64,000 nucleotides of DNA from Acidimicrobiia bacterium (GTDB lineage Bacteria > Actinomycetota > Acidimicrobiia > Spongiisociales > UBA11373): contig JBBDWO010000026.1 in the NCBI GenBank assembly GCA_040902765.1, positions 1-64,000 on the forward strand, written 5' to 3'. The notes beneath the pieces are model-generated. The model was not told where the DNA came from and did not search any database. It saw nothing but the letters and a program-made list of their open reading frames with translations. The stretch's first letter is position 1, and each line of letters starts with the position of its first letter. Shown piece by piece: positions 16,944 to 23,634 of the stretch. The position numbers and the translations under genes are program-made.

Positions 16944-17342
16944 ATGCGTGTGGGAACGATCAGTCGGATGAGAAGGGGTGCGGCCGCGGCTGCGGCGCTG
17001 GCGCTGCTCGTCGTGGCGATTGGGTTCGTGCCACCGGCAGACGCCTCAGGAAGCCACGGTCAGAACTGGAGTTTCACCCAGGGAGGGATCGTCGGAACGT
17101 TCAGGGGGTACCACTACAACAGTGCGTACGACAACCCGGTGGCATACACCACTAACGTTCAATACACGTGCTACCAGGGGGTCAGGCTCACTCACAGTCA
17201 GTCGCAGATGGGGTGGAAGTACTCGGTTTATCCGCACACGTATGTCGACCAATATGGTCCCGTGTTCACGACCACGGTGTCGAGCCTGCATTACTCGCAG
17301 CACTGTTGGAACCTTGCCGGACTCACGCGGACGCTCAACTGA
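16944..17342 (+). CDS. Small secreted two-cysteine protein A2
   Basis: A 132-residue precursor with a basic n-region (MRVGTISRMRR), an Ala/Leu core and a predicted cleavage ADA|SGSHG after residue 34. The mature protein has cysteines at 76 and 121 and keeps the family motifs GQNWSFTQGGIVG, FRGYHYNSAYDNP, GVRLTHSQSQMGW and QHCWN. It is most similar to A3. It lies directly behind the ABC permease gene and 47 bp before B2. No known family is recognised. The transporter next to it could export it after Sec processing or respond to it; the sequence does not decide. Confidence 0.75.
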   Translation: MRVGTISRMRRGAAAAAALALLVVAIGFVPPADASGSHGQNWSFTQGGIVGTFRGYHYNSAYDNPVAYTTNVQYTCYQGVRLTHSQSQMGWKYSVYPHTYVDQYGPVFTTTVSSLHYSQHCWNLAGLTRTLN

Positions 17343-17389
17343 CTGCGGATCCGACGCATGCGAGTCCGCCACTTGAGGAGGGGTAGAGA

Positions 17390-18004
17390 GTGGTCGCGCT
17401 GACGGCTCGGTCCGCCATTGTCGCCTTGCTCCTCGCTGCCTGCGCGGGATCGCCACAGGTGTCGCCGATCTCTTCAACCCCGTTCGATGAGATACGGATT
17501 CCCCAGTTCACGGGCCCCGGGGCGTTGGATCCAGGTCCGGAGATGGGCGGACGTGCCTTGAAAGACGAGGTATTCGCGGACGGGATGGTCACGTTTGACG
17601 AATACGAGCGCGCCATGAATGCGTACGCGCAGTGCGTCCGCGACGAAGGGTTTGAGGTGGATGGCCCATTTGTGCAAAGTCCCCAGGTCGGGTACGCGTT
17701 GTCGCCGGGTGAGGATCCACGCAACCTTCTCATCGTTTCGTTTCCGGGGATTGACTCCGAACCGAAACGTGCACGCAATAGCGAGGTGGACCTGCGGTGT
17801 CAGGAGCAGTGGTCGTTCGCGATCGAGACCGTGTGGCGGGAACAGAACGCCGCGACAGGTGCCGAGCTGGAGGCGTGGCTGGAGAGAGCTTGGGAGTGCG
17901 CCCGCCAGCGGGGGACATTGCTGTCAGATCCGCCCACTCTGGACGAGGCCATGCGATCTGCCAATGCTGGTTTCGTAGGCGACGGCTGCGTGCCGTGGGA
18001 GTGA
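17390..18004 (+). CDS. Lipoprotein B2, partner of A2
   Basis: A 204-residue lipoprotein starting at GTG 17390, with GGAGGGG at 17377-17383 and lipobox LAAC. It carries the island motifs ISSTPFDEI, DPGPEMGG, EVFADGMVTFDEYERAM, CVRDEGFEVDGP, CQEQWSFAIE, WLERAWECARQ and DGCVPWE, with the four conserved cysteines. It is close to B3 and B4. The 3' flank (GAGACCGATTCGAA) resembles that of B4 (GAAACCGACTCGAA), so duplication involved whole units. Confidence 0.75.
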   Translation: MVALTARSAIVALLLAACAGSPQVSPISSTPFDEIRIPQFTGPGALDPGPEMGGRALKDEVFADGMVTFDEYERAMNAYAQCVRDEGFEVDGPFVQSPQVGYALSPGEDPRNLLIVSFPGIDSEPKRARNSEVDLRCQEQWSFAIETVWREQNAATGAELEAWLERAWECARQRGTLLSDPPTLDEAMRSANAGFVGDGCVPWE

Positions 18005-18044
18005 GACCGATTCGAAGGCAGCCTCTTCGCTAGCGGTCTGCGAC

Positions 18045-18116
18045 GTCATCGTCGCCCCCCTCGCCTGGGCCTGGTCAGGCCGAGGCAAAATCGCCGCGCA
18101 GCTGAAGGACCGGTGA
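18045..18116 (+). pseudogene. Remnant of the 3' end of an ABC permease gene
   Basis: Seventy-two bases, ending in TGA, that encode APLAWAWSGRGKIAAQLKDR. They match the last 23 codons of the 15786-16874 permease with two amino-acid changes and about five silent ones. The excess of silent change suggests the copy diverged as a working gene before the rest was deleted. Confidence 0.85.
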
Positions 18117-18135
18117 GGGGGTGGAAAGGTTTCTC

Positions 18136-18190
18136 GTGACAGTTATAGGGGGGGCTAGCCTCCTGATTATGGGCGTCTGAGCGAAAGGAG
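18136..18190 (+). promoter_or_regulatory. Shared leader of A/B cassette 3
   Basis: GTGACA at 18136-18141, then GCTAGCCTCCTGATTATGGG and AAAGGAG at 18184-18190. The spacing from GTGACA to GATTAT is 23 bp, as in cassette 1. Confidence 0.55.
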
Positions 18191-18196
18191 CATGTG

Positions 18197-18589
18197 ATGC
18201 GTGTGGGAACGATTAGTCGGGTGCGGAAGGCTGCGGCCGCGGCGACGATCGCAGCAGTTGCTCTGGTGGTACTTCCAGTGAGCGCCCATCCAGCCAGCCA
18301 CGGTCAGAACTGGAGCTTCACCCAAGGCGGGATCGTCGGAACGTTCAGGGGATATCACTACCCGAGCGAGTACGACAACCCGGTCGCATGGACTTCGAAC
18401 ATCCAGGTCACCTGCGAGCAGAGAGTCCGCTTGACGCACAGTGCGACCCAGATGGCCTGGAAGTTCTCGGTTCACCCGCACACCTTGGTCGTCCAGTCAG
18501 GGCCAGTCGGGACGACGGTGGTGAGAAGCCACCATCAGTCGAGGCATTGCTGGAACCTTGTCCTCTCGGCGGTGCAGACACTCAACTGA
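18197..18589 (+). CDS. Small secreted two-cysteine protein A3
   Basis: A 130-residue precursor with an n-region (MRVGTISRVRK) almost identical to A2 and a predicted cleavage after VSA at residue 30. Mature motifs are SHGQNWSFTQGGIVG, FRGYHYPSEYDNP, VRLTHSATQMAWK and RHCWN. Two cysteines are conserved. I chose ATG 18197, six bases after AAAGGAG. B3 follows after 27 bp. Function unknown. Confidence 0.75.
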   Translation: MRVGTISRVRKAAAAATIAAVALVVLPVSAHPASHGQNWSFTQGGIVGTFRGYHYPSEYDNPVAWTSNIQVTCEQRVRLTHSATQMAWKFSVHPHTLVVQSGPVGTTVVRSHHQSRHCWNLVLSAVQTLN

Positions 18590-18616
18590 GCGCACACTTT
18601 GGAAGGCGGTTGCGGC

Positions 18617-19237
18617 ATGAGGGCGTCACGGCGCGGGTTGGTGGCTCTGCTTGCGGTGGTCGCCGCGGTGGGCTGCTCGGGTGAGGCGGGAAGTCCTGCG
18701 TCGTCCACACCTGGGGTGTCGCCGATCTCGTCGACACCGTTCGATGAGATCACGTTGGGTGTCGATCCGGGGCCCGATCGCGGTGGTGCGGCATTAAAGG
18801 CGGAGGTATTCGCCGACGGGGCGGTCACCTTCGAGGAGTATGAGCGCGCCATGCACGCCTATGCCCAATGTATGCGCGATGAAGGCTTCCAAGTCGATGG
18901 TCCGGTTCCTATGGGCCCCGAGGTTGGTGCAGCGCTGTCTCCGGGGGACGATCCTCGGAACTTTCTTCTGGTCACCTTTCCCGGGATCGTGAGTGAGGCG
19001 GAGGACCAGCGCAACAGCGAGGCCGACCTGAGATGCCAGGAGCAGTGGTCATTTGCGATCGAGAAGGTATGGGCGGAACAGAATGCAGCGACCGGGATAG
19101 AGCTTCAGGAGTGGCTGGAGCGGGCGTGGGACTGTGCCCGGCAGCGAGGCACGGTGCTCTCGGATCCTCCGACGGAACTCGAAGCAACACTCTCGGCGCT
19201 TGATGGGATGCATGACGGGTGTGTTCCCTGGGAGTGA
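18617..19237 (+). CDS. Lipoprotein B3, partner of A3
   Basis: A 206-residue lipoprotein with lipobox AVGC. The start ATG 18617 was chosen over 18599 because the signal peptide begins there and GGAAGGCGG precedes it. It carries the family domain: ISSTPFDEI, DPGPDRGG, EVFADGAVTFEEYERAM, CMRDEGFQVDGP, CQEQWSFAIE, WLERAWDCARQ and DGCVPWE. It lacks the short segment between DEI and DPGPD found in B1 and B2, a feature shared with B4. Confidence 0.75.
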   Translation: MRASRRGLVALLAVVAAVGCSGEAGSPASSTPGVSPISSTPFDEITLGVDPGPDRGGAALKAEVFADGAVTFEEYERAMHAYAQCMRDEGFQVDGPVPMGPEVGAALSPGDDPRNFLLVTFPGIVSEAEDQRNSEADLRCQEQWSFAIEKVWAEQNAATGIELQEWLERAWDCARQRGTVLSDPPTELEATLSALDGMHDGCVPWE

Positions 19238-19298
19238 GGCAGTAAAGACCGGTAGGCACTTGAGGTCGGACAGGTGGTTTGTGGCACCTCTATCCCGT

Positions 19299-19871
19299 CT
19301 AACCCTCCCAGGGGCGGCAGCCCATGGCTACCACTCTCGCCCAGTCATCCTCATGTAGCGGCGGGTCTGGAAGGTCGCTTCCCATTATGCGGGCACACTC
19401 CCATAGGCGTTCGAGCCACCCGGTCTTCTCCTTCTCAGAGGGCTGATTCAGGTCAAACCAGGCCATCTCGATTTGATGTAGCCACTGAGCGGTACACCGA
19501 TCCAACGTCTCCGCAACGCCTGGTGCTTCTTGAGCGGCGAAATGCAATGGACCGGGCGGATACCTGCCTGGGTGGGGGGGAACCTCGTAGGGACCCTCAA
19601 CGACATAACCGTCGCCTCGCACACATTCAACCGCCGCGAGCACCGCGCGCTCATACTCATCACGGGTGACATCGCAGTCGGCGAACACCTCTTCACGCAT
19701 CGCGATGCCGCCGATGTCGGGGCCCGGATCGTCGGGTGATGGCCTGCTGTTAATCAACTCGATACGTTCGCAAGAACTCAACTCCTCGGATGGCTCAGTC
19801 TGCGCGATCGAGGAGCAAGCCGTGGCTACGAACGCGAGGGCGACGAGCACTCGAGCAACCAAGTTCCACAT
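19299..19871 (-). CDS. Solo lipoprotein of the island family (L2)
   Basis: A 190-residue lipoprotein with lipobox ATAC. Motifs clearly related to the B proteins are DPGPDIGG, EVFADCDVTRDEYERAV, CVRGDGYVVEGP, WLERLWECARI and a C-terminal CRPWEG. AAGGAG lies upstream of ATG 19871 on the minus strand. It has no A partner and is divergently oriented from B4, sharing a 77-bp intergenic region with it. It has extra cysteines (SSCERIE, FADCDV) not found in B1-B3. Function unknown. Confidence 0.75.
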   Translation of the reverse strand: MWNLVARVLVALAFVATACSSIAQTEPSEELSSCERIELINSRPSPDDPGPDIGGIAMREEVFADCDVTRDEYERAVLAAVECVRGDGYVVEGPYEVPPHPGRYPPGPLHFAAQEAPGVAETLDRCTAQWLHQIEMAWFDLNQPSEKEKTGWLERLWECARIMGSDLPDPPLHEDDWARVVAMGCRPWEG

Positions 19872-19910
19872 GGAGGCTCCTTGACTCCCCTCTAACCGGG
19901 CGCGGTACCG

Positions 19911-19943
19911 TAGCCTCCGGATTATGGTCGAGCGGGAGGGAGG
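19911..19943 (+). promoter_or_regulatory. Degenerate cassette leader before B4
   Basis: TAGCCTCCGGATTATGG is closely similar to the block before A3 (TAGCCTCCTGATTATGG). It leads through GGGAGGGAGG straight into the B4 start, with no A gene between. This suggests a cassette that lost its A gene. Confidence 0.5.
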
Positions 19944-19948
19944 TCAGT

Positions 19949-20561
19949 ATGCCGTTGCGTCATCACGGCTTGGTCCTTTTGGTGCTGATGGGCTGCTCTG
20001 AAGGGTCTGGCGGCGCTGATTCGTCTACTCCGTGGTTGTCGCCGATCTCGACGACACCGTTCGATGAGATCACCCTGGATGTCGATCCGGGTCCTGATCG
20101 GGGTGGGGCTGCATTGAAGGCGGAGGTGTTCGCGGATGGTGTGGTCACGTTCGACGAGTATGAGCGTGCGATGAACGCGTACGCGCAGTGCGTCCGTGAA
20201 GAAGGGTTCGAGGTGAGGGGGCCGCTGACCTTCCCCACGGATGACGGAACCGCTGCTTTTAGGACCCGGTGAAGATCCACACGACCACCTCGTCGTTTGG
20301 TTTCCGGGGGTTACTGAGGAGCCGGAGTTGAGCCACCTCTCCGATGTGCAGTTGCGGTGTCAGGAGCAGTGGTCGTATGCGATCGGCTTCGTGTGGCGTG
20401 AGCAGAATCGGGCGACTGGCGAGGAGCTTCAGCGGTGGCTGGAGCGAGCGTGGGAGTGCGCCCGGCAGCGGGGTTCGGTGTTGTCGGATCCGCCGACGGA
20501 GATCGAGGCGATGATGTCGGCCTTCGACGGGACCCAGGACGGGTGTGTGCCCTGGGATTGA
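19949..20561 (+). pseudogene. Lipoprotein B4, frameshifted
   Basis: The first frame (19949-20272) gives signal peptide, lipobox LMGC, ISTTPFDEI, DPGPDRGG, EVFADGVVTFDEYERAM and CVREEGFEVRGP, then a premature TGA. The second frame takes over around GCTGCTTTTAGGACC and gives LLGPGEDPHDHL, CQEQWSYAIGF, WLERAWECARQ and DGCVPWD to 20561. Joined, the two make a normal B protein of about 205 residues. The site has a CTTTTA run, so a deletion, a sequencing error or recoding are all possible. All downstream motifs are preserved, so any inactivation is recent. Confidence 0.75.
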
Positions 20562-20699
20562 AACCGACTCGAAACCGCCTCCCCTCGGGCTCTCCGCCCC
20601 GTCATCGCCGCCGGAACTTGAAGGTCGGCTATTCGACAGTCTCGCAACTCAGAGGCGGCTGGTGTCCTGGACGGGGCAAGTGATCGAGAGGAGCGTGCG

Positions 20700-21272
20700 A
20701 TGCGTGCGGGCACGATCGCAATCGTGTTGGCTCTGGCGACCGCGGCCTGTTCGCTGGGCGACGACCCCGGGAGCGGCGACACCAGCATTCCGGCCGTTTC
20801 TGATCCTCGGGTGTGGGTACCGTCGTCGGAGGACTATCCCAGTGACTTCGATAGCATCCCGGCCGAGATCCTCGCCGATGGTGTGGTAACTCCTGCCGAG
20901 CTCGAGCGGGCAGTCCTTGCATCCTTCGCCTGTATGGAGGCGCGCGGCCTCGAGTTCGAACCAGAGATCAAGTACGGCGCCTCGGGCTGGATCGGGAGCG
21001 TCGGGTATTCGCTTCGAGCGGTTACCGAGGAGCAGCTCGAGGAACTGAGCGCCCTAGCCGCCGACTGCGAGGTACGGCTGACCGAGGACGTGTGGGAGGT
21101 GGTGAGGACGCAGATCGCGCAGCGTGATCAGGAGGAGCTGTTGCAGGAGGTGATCGCCTGCATGGAGTCGAGGGGTGTTGCCGTGAGTCTGGACGACTCC
21201 GCAGATGGCCCTTCCGGTCTGCACAGGCTCGCCCCAGAACACTTCGACTACTGCTGGTTCGCAGCGCATTGA
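20700..21272 (+). CDS. Distant solo lipoprotein of the island family (L3)
   Basis: A 190-residue lipoprotein with lipobox TAAC. The domain is a distant relative of the B proteins (EILADGVVTPAELERAVL, CMEARGLEF, CEVRL, CMESRGV). Its ribosome site and first codons (GAGAGGAGCGTGCGATGCGTG) copy those of A2 and A3 rather than a B gene: MRAGTIAI against MRVGTISR. It therefore looks like a recombinant of an A-type leader and start with a B-type body. It closes the island. Confidence 0.7.
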   Translation: MRAGTIAIVLALATAACSLGDDPGSGDTSIPAVSDPRVWVPSSEDYPSDFDSIPAEILADGVVTPAELERAVLASFACMEARGLEFEPEIKYGASGWIGSVGYSLRAVTEEQLEELSALAADCEVRLTEDVWEVVRTQIAQRDQEELLQEVIACMESRGVAVSLDDSADGPSGLHRLAPEHFDYCWFAAH

Positions 21273-21453
21273 AAACGCTCAGCGCCTATTGCTCGACACC
21301 ACAGGTCGCCAGGGCTTGCGGTGAGCGTTGAGCGACCTGTCCCACACTTCGATCCACCTGCTCGCGACGCGCTAACCCTCCCCCCTCCCCGCCTTCGGGC
21401 GGTACTCCCCCCGTCGGGGGGAGAGAGTCAGGAACCACGCGGCGGTCGGCGCT
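21273..21453. repeat. Intergenic repeats: degenerate AACGCTC element and GC-rich repeat copy 2
   Basis: A worn copy of the AACGCTC/GCGTTGA element spans about 21275-21335. The C/G-rich dispersed repeat (CTCGCGACGCG, CTCCCCGCCTTCGGGCGG, CTCCCCCCGTCGGGGGGAG) spans about 21362-21424. No gene is visible. Confidence 0.5.
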
Positions 21454-21565
21454 CCCCTGGCCCCTGGCCCCTGGCCCCTGGCCCCTGGCCCCTCGCCCCA
21501 CGTCCCTCGCCCCTCGCCCCTCGCCCCTCGCCCCTCGCCCCTCGCCCCTCGCCCCTCGCCCCTAA
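21454..21565. repeat. Heptanucleotide tandem repeat, 16 units
   Basis: Exactly 112 bases, 16 units of 7 bp. The first five are CCCCTGG; the unit then changes to CCCCTCG with a few variants. The array ends 9 bp before the start of the alpha-hydroxy-acid oxidase gene, leaving no room for a normal ribosome site. Confidence 0.85.
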
Positions 21566-21574
21566 CCTTCGCCT

Positions 21575-22639
21575 ATGGACGTCGACGCGCTGGAGGCCCG
21601 GGCTCGCGAGGTGCTGGACCCGATGGCGTACGACTACTACGCCAGCGGTGCCGACGACGAGATCACCGTCCATGACAACCGGGCTGCCTGGCAGCGGGTC
21701 CGGCTGCTGCCCAGAGTGCTGCGCGATGTGTCGCAACTGTCCACCGAGACCACGGTGCTCGGGACCCCGATGGCGGCGCCGATCCTCATCGCCCCGATGG
21801 CTGCCCAGCGCCTCGCTCACGCTGACGGCGAAGTCGGGATGGCCAGAGCCGCGGCGGCCACCGGCACGGTCATGGTGGTGTCGACGATGGCGACGGCGAC
21901 CGTGGAGGATGTCGCCGCAGCCGCTCCGGACGGCACCCGGTGGTTCCAGCTCTACGTGCAACGCGACCGCGACTTCACCGCCGACCTGCTGAAGCGGGTT
22001 TCCGCCAGCTGGTATGGGGCGGTGGTGCTCACCGTGGACCTGCCGGTGCTGGGTCGGCGACGCCGTGATGAGATCAACCAGTTCGAGTTCCCCGAGGGGA
22101 TCACCATGGCCAACCTCGAGATCGGCCTGGAGTCGGCTGGCGGTTCGGCGCTCGCCGAGCACGCCAACGCCGCCTTCGCCGCCGGTCTGGTTCCCGACGA
22201 CATCGGCTGGGTCGCCGAAGTCACCGGCCTTCCGGTGCTGGTAAAAGGAGTGCTGCGCGCCGACGACGCCGAGCGGTGTGTCGCCGCCGGTGCCGCCGGT
22301 GTCGTGGTCAGCAATCACGGTGGACGCCAGTTGGACGGTGCCATCGCCACCGCCGACGCCCTCCCCGCCATCGTCGACGCCGTCGCCGGGCGGGTGCCGG
22401 TCCTCGTCGACGGGGGGATCCGCGGCGGCTACGACGTGCTCAAGGCGATCGGTATGGGCGCCTCGGCCGCATTGGTGGGTCGGCCGTTCCTGTGGGGCCT
22501 GGCTACCGGGGGTTCCGACGGTGCCGCCGCCGTGATGAAGGAGTTGATCGCCGAGTTCGAACGGGCGATGGCGCTGTGCGGATGTCGCAGCGTCGACGAG
22601 ATCGATGGGTCGTTGATCGCCGCTCGGGGCGACACCTGA
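21575..22639 (+). CDS. FMN-dependent alpha-hydroxy-acid oxidase/dehydrogenase
   Basis: A 354-residue TIM-barrel flavoenzyme of the lactate oxidase/glycolate oxidase family. It has AYDYYASGADDEIT near the N-terminus, LIAPMAAQRLAH, the phosphate-binding region VDGGIRGGYDVLKA, and catalytic His248 in SNHGGRQLD. It oxidises an L-2-hydroxy acid; lactate, glycolate or hydroxyphenyl derivatives cannot be told apart here. It starts just after the 16-unit repeat. The phenylalanine hydroxylase gene follows 88 bp downstream on the same strand. Confidence 0.88.
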   Translation: MDVDALEARAREVLDPMAYDYYASGADDEITVHDNRAAWQRVRLLPRVLRDVSQLSTETTVLGTPMAAPILIAPMAAQRLAHADGEVGMARAAAATGTVMVVSTMATATVEDVAAAAPDGTRWFQLYVQRDRDFTADLLKRVSASWYGAVVLTVDLPVLGRRRRDEINQFEFPEGITMANLEIGLESAGGSALAEHANAAFAAGLVPDDIGWVAEVTGLPVLVKGVLRADDAERCVAAGAAGVVVSNHGGRQLDGAIATADALPAIVDAVAGRVPVLVDGGIRGGYDVLKAIGMGASAALVGRPFLWGLATGGSDGAAAVMKELIAEFERAMALCGCRSVDEIDGSLIAARGDT

Positions 22640-22727
22640 TCTCAGACTGCGGTACCTTTGGTACTCGGGAGCCGCGGTACGGCGCTTTCGCCCCGCGGAC
22701 GACACACAGCACGGAGGTGTGACCGAC

Positions 22728-23444
22728 ATGGAGGACATCGACTTTTCGCCGGTTCAGCACAAGACCTGGGCCGAGCTGTACAAGCGGCAGGTGCCCAAGA
22801 TCCGTGAGCACGCCGCTTCGGAGTACCTGGAGGGTTTCGATCTACTCCAGCTGCCGGCCGAGACGATCCCGACGCTGGAGTTCCTCAACTCAAGGATCCC
22901 GCCGGCGAGCGGTTGGACGGTGGTACGCACCGATACCCGCTACACCGACTCGGACGAGTGGTACCGGTACTTCGACCGCCACGAGTTCCTGATCACCAAC
23001 TACATGCGGTCGTGGGAGGAACTCGACTGGACGCCGGAGCCCGACATGTTCCACGACATCTTCGGGCACCTGCCGTTCTTCATGCTGCCGCGTTACGCGC
23101 GGCTCCAGGAGATGTTTGCCCCCGCCTACCTGGCGGCGAAGACGGACGAGGAGAAGGAGAACATCAAGCGGCTCGCCTGGTACTCCACCGAGTTCGGGAT
23201 GAAGCGGGAGGACGGTGTGCTCAAGGTGTTCGGCACCGGCCTCATGTCGGGCGGTGACGAGTTCACCAAGGCCGCCACCGGCAAGTTGAAGTACGACGAC
23301 TTCACCATCGAGAACGTCGTCGGCCACGACAAGGTGATGTACGAGCAGCACGAGAACCTGTACGTCGTCGACTCGCTGGAGCAGTTGGAAGCCGAGCTCA
23401 AGCGCTACTTCGACCCCATCCTGGAGCGAGCGGCAGAGAAGTAG
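22728..23444 (+). CDS. phhA: Phenylalanine 4-monooxygenase (biopterin-dependent)
   Basis: A 238-residue aromatic amino acid hydroxylase with the iron ligands His109 and His114 in FHDIFGHLPFF and Glu155 in WYSTEFG. It is the size of bacterial single-domain PheOH, with no regulatory ACT domain. It converts phenylalanine to tyrosine using tetrahydropterin and O2. I chose ATG 22728, ten bases after GGAGG at 22713-22717; GTG 22719 is too close to that site. The stop codon lies inside the first unit of the GAGTAGC repeat array. Confidence 0.9.
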   Translation: MEDIDFSPVQHKTWAELYKRQVPKIREHAASEYLEGFDLLQLPAETIPTLEFLNSRIPPASGWTVVRTDTRYTDSDEWYRYFDRHEFLITNYMRSWEELDWTPEPDMFHDIFGHLPFFMLPRYARLQEMFAPAYLAAKTDEEKENIKRLAWYSTEFGMKREDGVLKVFGTGLMSGGDEFTKAATGKLKYDDFTIENVVGHDKVMYEQHENLYVVDSLEQLEAELKRYFDPILERAAEK

Positions 23445-23499
23445 CGAGTAGCGAGTAGCGAGTAGCGAGTAGCGAGTAGCGAGTAGCGAGTAGCGAGTA
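23441..23499. repeat. Heptanucleotide tandem repeat (GAGTAGC)
   Basis: About eight perfect 7-bp units over 59 bases, beginning at the phhA stop codon. Confidence 0.85.
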
Positions 23500-23511
23500 T
23501 GCGCCAGAAGT

Positions 23512-23626
23512 CTCTCCCCCGAAGGGGGGAGTACCGCCGCAGGCGGGGAGGGGGGAGGGCGATCGCCACGTGGGCCTCGCGACACGCCTGCCCCTCTTGC
23601 GAATGGCGAATAGCGAATGGCGAATA
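23512..23626. repeat. GC-rich dispersed repeat copy 3 plus heptads (GCGAATG/GCGAATA)
   Basis: Positions 23512-23592 carry AGTACCGCCGCAGGCGGGG and GTGGGCCTCGCGACACG, matching copy 1. Positions 23599-23626 are four 7-bp units alternating GCGAATG and GCGAATA, immediately before aidB. Confidence 0.7.
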
Positions 23627-23634
23627 GCGTCCCG

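Noticed and set aside
13006-18589. A proteins as lactococcin 972-type bacteriocins
   Set aside because: Size, secretion and a nearby exporter are reminiscent, but the sequence motifs do not align convincingly; a profile search would be needed.
21454-21565. CRISPR-like array
   Set aside because: Units are 7 bp with no spacers, and there are no cas genes.
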